The position numbers were made by a program, and so were the translations under genes. The notes below the pieces were generated by a model. The model was not told the DNA's origin and did no database searches. It was given only the letters and a program-made list of their open reading frames with translations. Below, piece by piece: positions 57,166 through 64,000 of a stretch of 64,000 nucleotides of DNA (position 1 is its first letter; each line of letters starts with the position of its first letter). The stretch comes from Pseudomonas sp. MWU16-30317. GTDB taxonomy: Bacteria > Pseudomonadota > Gammaproteobacteria > Pseudomonadales > Pseudomonadaceae. Location of the stretch: NCBI RefSeq assembly GCF_020515695.1, contig NZ_JAIWJA010000015.1, positions 1-64,000 on the forward strand. The letters run 5' to 3'.

Positions 57166-58551
57166 ATGGCTAGCCATGACACTCATTCGCATGACAGTAA
57201 GCAGACGAAAAAGGCAACCGCCAGCGGTTGGGTAGGCTCGGCCCTCGAGTACTATGACTTTTTCATCTATGCGCAGGCCGCTGCGCTGATCTTCCCGCAA
57301 ATCTTTTTCCCCAACTCCGATCCCAAGATTGCCATCGTCGCATCGCTGGCGACCTACGGCGTGGGTTACGTTGCGCGTCCTATCGGTGCCTTCTTCCTGG
57401 GGCATTGGGGCGACACCAAAGGCCGCAAGAACGTCCTGCTGCTGTGCATGTTCCTGATGGGGTTCGCCACCATGGCCGTCGGCCTGTTGCCGACCTACAG
57501 CCAGGTCGGCGTGTGGGCACCGATTATGCTGGTGGTCCTGCGCCTGATCCAGGGCTTCGCGGTGGCCGGTGAGATATCCGGGGCGAGTTCGATGATCATG
57601 GAGCATGCGCCCTTCGGCAGACGCGGCTACTACGCCAGCTACACCCTGCAGGGCGTACAGGCCGGGCAGATCTTCGCCGCAGCGATCTTCCTGCCGCTGG
57701 CCTATTTCATGCCTGACGACATGTTCAACACCTGGGGCTGGCGCATTCCGTTCCTGCTCAGCGCTATCGTTCTGGTGGCGGGCTACATCATCCGCCGGAC
57801 CGTGGAAGAAACCCCAGCGTTCGCCAACGTTGAAGCCAAGCAAGAACTGACCAAGTCGCCGATCGCCGAAGCCTTCCAGAAAAACTGGCAGAACATGGGC
57901 CTGGTGACCTGCATGGCGCTGATGAACGTGATCCCGGTGGTCGCGACCATCTTCGGTGCGGCATACGCGGTGCAGCCAGCCTATGGCATCGGCTTCTCGA
58001 AGAGCGTGTACCTGTGGATTCCGGTGGTAGGCAACATCGTTGCGGTACTGGTGATTCCGTTCGTGGGCAACTGGTCGGACAAGATCGGCCGTCGCCCGAT
58101 GATCATCGGCGGGGCGCTGGGTTCGGGGCTGCTGTCGTTTGGTTACTTGTATGCCATCAGCGTGCACAACGTGCCACTGGCCTTCTGCATGTCGCTGCTG
58201 ATGTGGGGGGTGGTGTACCAGGGCTACAACGCGGTGTTCCCAAGCTTCTACCCGGAGCTGTTCCAGACTCGCTACCGCGTATCGGCCATGGCCATTTCGC
58301 AGAACGTCGGCACCATGATCACCGCCCTGCTGCCAGCGCTGTTCGCCGCCGTGGCCCCGCCCGGCTCGGACAACATCCCGATGACCGTGGGCGCCATCGC
58401 CTTCGGGATTACCTGCATCGCTGCACTGGCAGCCTTCAGCGCCAAGGAAACCTACCGGATTCCGATGAGCGAGCTGGGCAAGCGTGATGCGGTGCCGGTG
58501 CAGAAGAAAGACTATGACGTGCAACGCATGTCGGCTGCGGCCAAGCCTTGA
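57166..58551 (+). CDS. MFS transporter, metabolite:H+ symporter (MHS) type
   Basis: 461-residue permease with 12 expected spans. SALEYYDFFIYAQAAALIFP (about 20-40) and ARPIGAFFLGHWGDTKGRKN (about 74-93, motif A) are typical of MHS transporters such as ShiA and ProP relatives, as is the second copy near NWSDKIGRRPMI (about 303). These import organic acids, shikimate, alpha-ketoglutarate or betaine; the substrate is not identifiable. A His-rich leader (residues 4-10) precedes the first span. ATG 57166 follows CGGAG. Ends at a strong terminator. Confidence 0.85.
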   Translation: MASHDTHSHDSKQTKKATASGWVGSALEYYDFFIYAQAAALIFPQIFFPNSDPKIAIVASLATYGVGYVARPIGAFFLGHWGDTKGRKNVLLLCMFLMGFATMAVGLLPTYSQVGVWAPIMLVVLRLIQGFAVAGEISGASSMIMEHAPFGRRGYYASYTLQGVQAGQIFAAAIFLPLAYFMPDDMFNTWGWRIPFLLSAIVLVAGYIIRRTVEETPAFANVEAKQELTKSPIAEAFQKNWQNMGLVTCMALMNVIPVVATIFGAAYAVQPAYGIGFSKSVYLWIPVVGNIVAVLVIPFVGNWSDKIGRRPMIIGGALGSGLLSFGYLYAISVHNVPLAFCMSLLMWGVVYQGYNAVFPSFYPELFQTRYRVSAMAISQNVGTMITALLPALFAAVAPPGSDNIPMTVGAIAFGITCIAALAAFSAKETYRIPMSELGKRDAVPVQKKDYDVQRMSAAAKP

Positions 58552-58573
58552 AGCTATAAGCAGCAATAAAAAA

Positions 58574-58604
58574 ACCGGCGCCTGATGAGGGCGCCGGTTT
58601 TTTT
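58574..58604. terminator. Rho-independent terminator (bidirectional)
   Basis: ACCGGCGCC (58574-58582) and GGCGCCGGT (58590-58598) form a 9-bp stem with a 7-nt loop, flanked by A-rich and T-rich runs, so it can serve the MHS gene and the convergent SDR gene. Confidence 0.9.
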
Positions 58605-58626
58605 ATGTCTGAAGATATTGTTTCGA

Positions 58627-59373
58627 TCAGCGACCGCCGGCCAGGTCGATGAAGGTCCCGGTCACATAGCTGGACAGCTCGCTGCTGAGCCAGACGATGG
58701 CTTCGGCCACTTCGTCCGGACGTCCGCCGCGGCCCATGGGCAGCGCCGACTCCTGCTTGGTCACGCGATTGGCATCGCCGCTCAGGGAATGGAAATCGGT
58801 GTGGATATACCCCGGACGCACTGCGTTGACGCGAATACCCTCGCTGGCCAGCTCCTTGGACATGCCGATGGTGAAGGTGTCCAGCGCGCCCTTGGACGCC
58901 GCGTAATCGACGTATTCGTTAGGCGCGCCTAGCCTCGCGGCGGCCGACGAAACGTTGACGATGGTGCCACCCGAGCCACCATGCAGGGTCGACATGCGAT
59001 GGATCGCATGCTTGGCGCAAAGCATCGGGCCAACGATGTTGTTCTTCATCATTTTCAGCAGACGAAACTCTGACATCTCCTCGACCCGCGATTGCTCGGC
59101 GATGGTCGCGGCGTTGTTGACCAGCGCGGTCACCGCGCCAAGCTCGGTATCGACGCGGTGGAACAGGCGAATGACCTCGTCTTCGTTACTGGCGTCGGCG
59201 CGCACCGCGATGCCATGCACACCACAGGCACGAACCTCGGCCAGCACACGCATCGCCGACTCTTCGTCGGACAAGTAGTTGATGCACACGCGATAGCCCT
59301 GTCGGGCCGCCAGCAGCGCGGTTGCAGCGCCGATACCGCGACTGCCGCCAGTAATGACAATGACCTTGGCCAT
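58627..59373 (-). CDS. SDR family oxidoreductase (glucose/ribitol dehydrogenase-like)
   Basis: 248-residue short-chain dehydrogenase. TGGSRGIGAA (8-17) is the cofactor loop, NNAA at 86-89, and the catalytic S143, Y157, K161 (YAASK). INYLSDEESA after the second strand suggests NADPH preference, as no acidic residue directly follows it. FabG/YgfF-like; the true substrate is unknown. ATG 59373 with AAAGG upstream. Convergent with the MHS gene and alone otherwise. Confidence 0.85.
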   Translation of the reverse strand: MAKVIVITGGSRGIGAATALLAARQGYRVCINYLSDEESAMRVLAEVRACGVHGIAVRADASNEDEVIRLFHRVDTELGAVTALVNNAATIAEQSRVEEMSEFRLLKMMKNNIVGPMLCAKHAIHRMSTLHGGSGGTIVNVSSAAARLGAPNEYVDYAASKGALDTFTIGMSKELASEGIRVNAVRPGYIHTDFHSLSGDANRVTKQESALPMGRGGRPDEVAEAIVWLSSELSSYVTGTFIDLAGGR

Positions 59374-59446
59374 GGACCTTTCGTCTCTCCAGAAATGTTT
59401 GATTGCCCACCATCGCATCAAGCAATGGCGGGCTGGCCGAATGATA

Positions 59447-61540
59447 TCAAGCTATGACAGCTTTGGCCTTCTGAATATCGGCCATGAAGGCTTGGGCAGG
59501 TAATGGATGCCCCAACAGGAAGCCCTGCAACGCATCACAGCCAAGGCGCGTGAGGAAATCCTGCTGTTGGTCGGTTTCCACCCCTTCGGCGACAATCCGC
59601 AGCCCGAGCGCCTGGCCCAGGGCGACGATGGCCGAAACGATCGCGGCATCGTCGCTGTCCTGCTGCAGATCGCGGACAAAACCGCGATCGATCTTCAGCT
59701 CGTTGGCGGGCAAGCGCTTGAGGTACATCAGGCTGGAGTAGCCAGTACCAAAATCGTCGATGGACAGGTCCACGCCCATGGTCGACAACTGTTGCAGCAC
59801 GCCCATGCTCGCATCGGCATCGCTCATGGCAGTGGTTTCGGTGATCTCCAGGGTCAGGTTGCTGGCCGGCAACCGATGCCGCGCCAGCGCCTGGGCCACG
59901 CTGGCGACCAGGCCGGCATGGCAGAACTGCAACGCCGATAGGTTGACCGCCATGCGCCAGTCGGTGAATCCCTGCTCCAGCCACAGCGCCATCTGCCGGC
60001 ATGCTTCGTTGAGCACCCACTCGCCGATGGGGATGATCAGCCCGGTCTTTTCTGCCAACTCGATGAAATTGGCCGGCAACAGCAGGCCCTGCTGCGGGTG
60101 TTCCCAGCGCAGCAACGCCTCGGCGCCCACTGGCGCACCGCTGGCAGCATCGAACTTGGGCTGGTAGTAAAGCCGTAACTGGTTGAGTTCGATGGCCAGT
60201 CGCAGCTCCTGCAGCAACTGCAACTGCTTGCGCGCATCGGTGTTCATGGAGGCGTCGAAAAAACAGTAGCCGTTCTTGCCGACGCTCTTGGCGTGGTACA
60301 TGGCCGCATCGGCATTCATCAGCAGCTGATGCTGATCGTCACCGCCGCCAGGGTACAGGGTGATACCGATGCTGGCAGAAATCTGCACGTCGTGATCGTT
60401 GACGTTGAACATCTGCGCCAACCGGTTGACCTGCTCGGCCGCCACGGCCATCGCATCGCTGGGCTCGCGCAGCGCCACCAGCAGCACGAACTCGTCACCA
60501 CCGATACGCGCCAGGGTGTCGTGGCCGTGCAGGCCGACCCGCAAGCGTTGCGCCACCGCGCGCAGCAACTCGTCGCCAACATGATGGCCAAACGCATCGT
60601 TGACCGGCTTGAAGCCATCGAGGTCGATGAACATCAGCGCAAAGCAGCCATGGCCATCCAGTACGTTCTGGATCGCTTGACTGATGCGATCGGACAGCAG
60701 CATGCGATTCGGCAAGCCGGTGAGGTTGTCGTGCAAGGCCAGTTGGGTGAGTTCCTGATTGGCCTGTTGCAACGACAGCGCCAGCTGTGCGGTGCGCGAC
60801 TCCAGGCGAGCATCCAGCACCGAGGTGACCAAGGCGATGCTCAGCACCGCCAGGGTGGTAATCAAGACCAGATACGCCAGGCTGTCGCCGGTCAGACCGC
60901 CTGGCAGCGCACCGCAGTGGCTGCCCACCGGAAACCGCGCCGCCGCCATGCCGGTGTAATGCATGCCGACGATCGCTACGCCCATGATCACCGCCGCGCC
61001 ACTGCGGATCAGCCGCACGTAGGGCGTGTGCCGGCGCAGGCGAAAGGCGATCATCAAGGCCGCCGCCGCCGCGCCGACGGCAATCAGCAGGGAGGCACCG
61101 AACAGGTAAGGGTCATAGTCGATGCCCGGGGCCATGCGCAAGGCGGCCATGCCGGTGTAATGCATGGCGGCGATGCCCGCGCCCATGACCAGTGCGCCCA
61201 TGGCAACGCCGCTCATGGTCAGTTGTGCACGACTGACCAGCCAGAGTGCAAAGCCCGATGACGCCAAGGCAATGAGCAGGGAGAGCGCGGTAAGCGTCAG
61301 GTCGTAGCCCAGCGCCAGGGGCAGTTCGAAGGCGAGCATGCCGATGAAGTGCATCGACCAGACGCCAATGCCCATCGCCAGAGTGCCGCCGACCATCCAG
61401 CCCAGCACCGCACGACCACGCGCGGTGGCGATACGCCCGACCATGTCCAGCGCGGTATAGGAAGCCAGAATGGCCACGCAAAGGGAAATGGCCACCAGCG
61501 AAGGCGAAAAACTTCCTGTGAGAAAACTACCAATGAGCAT
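59447..61540 (-). CDS. MHYT-GGDEF-EAL cyclic-di-GMP enzyme
   Basis: Inner-membrane signalling protein of 697 residues. Seven-span MHYT sensor (about 1-245) with three repeats: MHFIG at 63, MHYTG at 126 and MHYTG at 193, thought to bind a metal and sense O2, CO or NO. The GGDEF domain is intact at the active site (GGDEF 347-351), but the inhibitory RxxD site reads HGHD. The EAL domain has E474-A-L and DFGTGYSS, so both cyclase and phosphodiesterase could work. Start at ATG 61540; the open frame reaches 61564. Monocistronic. Confidence 0.92.
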   Translation of the reverse strand: MLIGSFLTGSFSPSLVAISLCVAILASYTALDMVGRIATARGRAVLGWMVGGTLAMGIGVWSMHFIGMLAFELPLALGYDLTLTALSLLIALASSGFALWLVSRAQLTMSGVAMGALVMGAGIAAMHYTGMAALRMAPGIDYDPYLFGASLLIAVGAAAAALMIAFRLRRHTPYVRLIRSGAAVIMGVAIVGMHYTGMAAARFPVGSHCGALPGGLTGDSLAYLVLITTLAVLSIALVTSVLDARLESRTAQLALSLQQANQELTQLALHDNLTGLPNRMLLSDRISQAIQNVLDGHGCFALMFIDLDGFKPVNDAFGHHVGDELLRAVAQRLRVGLHGHDTLARIGGDEFVLLVALREPSDAMAVAAEQVNRLAQMFNVNDHDVQISASIGITLYPGGGDDQHQLLMNADAAMYHAKSVGKNGYCFFDASMNTDARKQLQLLQELRLAIELNQLRLYYQPKFDAASGAPVGAEALLRWEHPQQGLLLPANFIELAEKTGLIIPIGEWVLNEACRQMALWLEQGFTDWRMAVNLSALQFCHAGLVASVAQALARHRLPASNLTLEITETTAMSDADASMGVLQQLSTMGVDLSIDDFGTGYSSLMYLKRLPANELKIDRGFVRDLQQDSDDAAIVSAIVALGQALGLRIVAEGVETDQQQDFLTRLGCDALQGFLLGHPLPAQAFMADIQKAKAVIA

Positions 61541-61783
61541 GAGCACTCTCGAAACCGGACACAAAGGTTCCAGAGACGCGCGCCTGGGAAGATGCCCTGA
61601 CGCTGCAGGCCCGTTCGCTCATTTACAAAAGGCAGGCGGGCGACAGAAAGCGCGGCTTGCAAAAGACGCCGTACAGATCTGCTTATCGCTGGAGAGCAGC
61701 AGTCTAGCGCGTTGCAGCCTGAACCGTTAATGGCCTTTTCAGATCATGGCCGTTATCGCGTACGACTTTTGTATAACCCCTTG

Positions 61784-62659
61784 TCAAAAACCGAACAGGG
61801 CCACCGCACCGTCGCGCAGAATGGCCTGGCGCTGGCGCGGCCAAGGCACCAACTGCGCCAGCAATTCGAACTGCGAGGCATAACTGACCTGATCCTCGAA
61901 CTGGGTATGCGGCCAGTCGCTGCCCCACATCAAACGCTCGGTGCCGAAGTGCTCGATCAACAGCGGTATGGCCGCTTGGGCGAATGCCAGGTTCTCGCTG
62001 TCGGTGCCGCCCAAGCGGTAGACCCCGGAGATCTTCACCCACACATCCCCGCCACCCAGCGCCAGCAGGGCTTTGAAGGTCGGATGGGCCACACCGAAGG
62101 CCGCGTGCGGACGGCCAAAATGGTCGACGACTATCTTCAGGCCGTAAGGCTTGAGCGCGGCCACCAGGGCCGGGATGTCTTCGATCTGCCGATGCAGCTC
62201 CACGTGCCAACCCAGCGCCGCCACTTGCTCGAGCAGCGGCCGCCATTCCTCGCTGCCTAGATCAGGCAGGCTTTTGCCCATCAGGTTCAGGCGAATCCCC
62301 ACCACCCCCAGGCGCGCCATGCGCTGCAACTGCGCCTGGCTGACATCCGCATCAACCACTGCCACTCCGCGCAAGCGCTCGGGCGCCAGCATCAGCGCCT
62401 CGAGCAGATAGGAATTGTCGCTGCCCAGAAAGCTAGGCTGCACCAGCACCCCGTGGCTCACGCCCTGGGCGTCGAGCACGGCGCGCCAGTCCTGCAGGGT
62501 AGCGTCGTATTGCGGGGTGTAGCGACGCTCGCCGGCAAAGGCCAGGGCCTGGGTGAAGACATGAGCGTGGGCGTCGACGCCGCGGATAGGCAAGGTAGTG
62601 TCCATGGATCTCATCTGGGTAATGGGGCGGCGCTTTTCGTACGCCGCAGGTTCATTCAT
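61784..62659 (-). CDS. Amidohydrolase family protein (2-pyrone-4,6-dicarboxylate lactonase-like)
   Basis: 291-residue TIM-barrel hydrolase. VDAHAHVF near residue 28 gives the first metal/substrate histidines, VVDHFGRPH near 176 and WGSDWPHTQ near 246 the catalytic aspartate, as in LigI-type lactonases and related enzymes that open lactone rings without needing a metal. The ATG at 62659 immediately follows the TGA of the transporter gene; ATG 62605, where conservation begins, is an alternative. Forms an uptake-plus-hydrolysis pair with the MFS gene; substrate inferred to be an aromatic-derived lactone or acid. Confidence 0.8.
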   Translation of the reverse strand: MNEPAAYEKRRPITQMRSMDTTLPIRGVDAHAHVFTQALAFAGERRYTPQYDATLQDWRAVLDAQGVSHGVLVQPSFLGSDNSYLLEALMLAPERLRGVAVVDADVSQAQLQRMARLGVVGIRLNLMGKSLPDLGSEEWRPLLEQVAALGWHVELHRQIEDIPALVAALKPYGLKIVVDHFGRPHAAFGVAHPTFKALLALGGGDVWVKISGVYRLGGTDSENLAFAQAAIPLLIEHFGTERLMWGSDWPHTQFEDQVSYASQFELLAQLVPWPRQRQAILRDGAVALFGF

Positions 62660-63994
62660 TCAAGCCCGGCTAGGGGTCGACGCAGCGATCGGGTCGGCTG
62701 TGGCCGGCATCTCGGTATCAAGGTTGCGACCGCGGGTTTCCGGCAACGCCAGGGCCGCGATCACCGCGACGCCATAGGCGATGCCGGCGTCGATGCCGAT
62801 GGCCGAGCCCAGCGACATGTGCTCGCTCATGTGGCCGACCATGAACGGGAACACCGCCGAAAGCACGCGGCCGAAGTTGTAGCAAAAGCCCACGCCCGCA
62901 CCGCGTACGTCGGCTGGGTACAGTTCGTTGAACAACGAACCCAGGCTGGCCGGAATACCGGCAGCGAAGAAACCCAGCGGGAAGCCCAGAAACAGCATTG
63001 CCGTGTTGCTCAGATCCATGAACACGTAAGCCTGCACCGTGGCCACGCAGCAGAACGCGAAGAGGATGATGTTCTTGCGCCGACCGATCTTGTCGACCAT
63101 GAAGCCACTGGCCACGCAACCGCAGAAGAACGCGACGATGATCACGGCCAGGTAGCCGCCGGAGTTGAGTACCGACAGGTGTTTCTCGGTTTTGAGGAAG
63201 GTCGGCAACCAGGTCATCACCGCGTGGTAACCGCCGTGGGCGCCCAGGCCCAGCAGGCCGCCGAGCAGGGTCACCCGCAGCAACTCGGGGCGGAAGATAC
63301 CGGCCAGCGACGCGAAGAAGGTTTGCGGTCCGGTCTGCGCCTTTTGCTTGCGGGCAAAGCTCTCGGGCTCCGGCACCTGGCGGCGCACGTAGATGATCAC
63401 CAGCGCCGGCAGCAGCCCGACCACGAACATCACGCGCCAGGCCATGGCCTCGGGCACGAAGGTATAGATGAGCGTGAACAACCCGACAGCGGCTCCCCAG
63501 CCCACTGCCCAGGCGCTTTGCACCGTGCCCATGACCTTGCCGCGGTATTTGGGCTGAATGGCTTCGGCCATCAGCACCGCACCGGCTGCCCATTCACCGC
63601 CGATACCAAAGCCTTGCAGGGCTTTGACCACCAGCAATTGCTCGTAGCCACTGACAAACGCCGACAGAAAGGTGAACAGTGAGAACCACAGAATCATCCA
63701 TTGCAGGGTACGGACCCGGCCGTAGCGGTCCGATAAGGTACCGCCGACCCAGCCGCCCAAGGCCGAAGTGATCAAGGTCACGCTGCTGATGGCGCCCGCC
63801 TCGCCCTTGCTCAGCGCAAAGGCCGCGATCAAGGCCGGGATGGCGAGGCCGAACATCTGTACTTCCAGGGCATCGAGCGCCCAACCGCCGAAGCAGGCCC
63901 AGAAGGTTTTGCGCTCACGCGAGGTGACGTCTCGATACCACTTGAACATGATGTTTGTTGTCCTTATCGATGTTGTATTGGCGACTGCTGTCAT
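62660..63994 (-). CDS. MFS transporter (aromatic acid or sialate:H+ symporter-like)
   Basis: 444 residues as drawn, 12 expected spans. DALEVQMFGLAIPALIAAF (about 41-59) and GGTLSDRYGRVRTL (about 83-96, motif A) with GIGGEWAAGAVLMAEAI (about 133-149) are typical of the AAHS/NanT type. The start is uncertain: ATG 63994 is six bases from the window end, while ATG 63949 (MFKWYRD) with AAGGAC 12 bases upstream begins the conserved part. Upstream gene of a two-gene operon with the amidohydrolase. Confidence 0.82.
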   Translation of the reverse strand: MTAVANTTSIRTTNIMFKWYRDVTSRERKTFWACFGGWALDALEVQMFGLAIPALIAAFALSKGEAGAISSVTLITSALGGWVGGTLSDRYGRVRTLQWMILWFSLFTFLSAFVSGYEQLLVVKALQGFGIGGEWAAGAVLMAEAIQPKYRGKVMGTVQSAWAVGWGAAVGLFTLIYTFVPEAMAWRVMFVVGLLPALVIIYVRRQVPEPESFARKQKAQTGPQTFFASLAGIFRPELLRVTLLGGLLGLGAHGGYHAVMTWLPTFLKTEKHLSVLNSGGYLAVIIVAFFCGCVASGFMVDKIGRRKNIILFAFCCVATVQAYVFMDLSNTAMLFLGFPLGFFAAGIPASLGSLFNELYPADVRGAGVGFCYNFGRVLSAVFPFMVGHMSEHMSLGSAIGIDAGIAYGVAVIAALALPETRGRNLDTEMPATADPIAASTPSRA

Positions 63995-64000
63995 GGCGGC

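Noticed and set aside
57058..58566. 502-codon minus-strand frame opposite the MHS transporter
   Set aside because: His/Gln/Asp-rich antisense translation; the plus strand has transporter motifs and an RBS.

Overview
The window looks like a chromosomal segment of a Pseudomonas of the P. putida/P. fluorescens lineage. The evidence is the GC-rich coding sequence, Pseudomonas-type REP elements (GTGGGAGC-type inverted repeats), a C4-less DksA2-like protein, a second zwf/6PGDH pair, and the two-armed trehalose/alpha-glucan cluster known from P. aeruginosa and P. syringae. Nearly all of it reads as intact core genome. I see no integrase, IS element, prophage, tRNA or CRISPR array.

Layout. 1-511: upstream region of an rRNA operon whose 16S gene lies off the left edge. 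It holds three tandem sigma70 promoters pointing left, next to rhtA (exporter). 1414-4168 (minus): an aminopeptidase P-family peptidase, a possible 18-residue peptide and an XRE-cupin regulator. The regulator is divergent from the six-gene phaA-G (Mrp-type) K+/Na+:H+ antiporter operon (4349-10427), whose genes all overlap by 1-4 nt. 10431-13992: a lone glycine-betaine-type binding protein, small hypothetical genes and a DksA2-like gene. 14280-18505: a Fur-box-preceded iron-uptake operon efeU-efeO-efeB-efeM. 18710-25493: a phosphotransferase/SDR pair, a TauE-type permease, an MFS exporter with a divergent SufR-like regulator, nudC, and an ECH1-like dienoyl-CoA isomerase.

25677-30832 (minus) reads gnd-zwf-HAD-GH15, probably one operon joining release of glucose from glucans or trehalose to NADPH production. 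31443-36074 is a lone 1543-residue DUF6543/dermonecrotic-toxin-like protein sitting between central-metabolism loci. 36472-56360 is the trehalose/alpha-glucan cluster. The plus-strand arm is glgA-treZ-malQ-treY-DUF2934, then glgX and an EEP-family gene; the minus-strand arm is glgE-treS/mak-glgB, converging on it. By established pathway logic, TreS/Mak turns trehalose into maltose-1-phosphate, GlgE and GlgB polymerise and branch it, and GlgX, MalQ, TreY and TreZ turn glucan back into trehalose. No glgC or glgP is present, which fits the GlgE route.

56597-63994: a 58-residue proline-rich ORF with a terminator, an MHS-type permease, an SDR, an MHYT-GGDEF-EAL c-di-GMP enzyme, and an amidohydrolase/MFS catabolic pair that runs to the right edge.

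The points most worth a second look are the toxin-like giant gene, the gnd-zwf-HAD-GH15 operon with an overlapping leader ORF, the DUF2934 protein with an AlgP-like tail inside the trehalose operon, the near-palindromic operator between the XRE-cupin gene and the antiporter operon, and the small unannotated ORFs. I did not find clear evidence of a wholly new multi-gene system.
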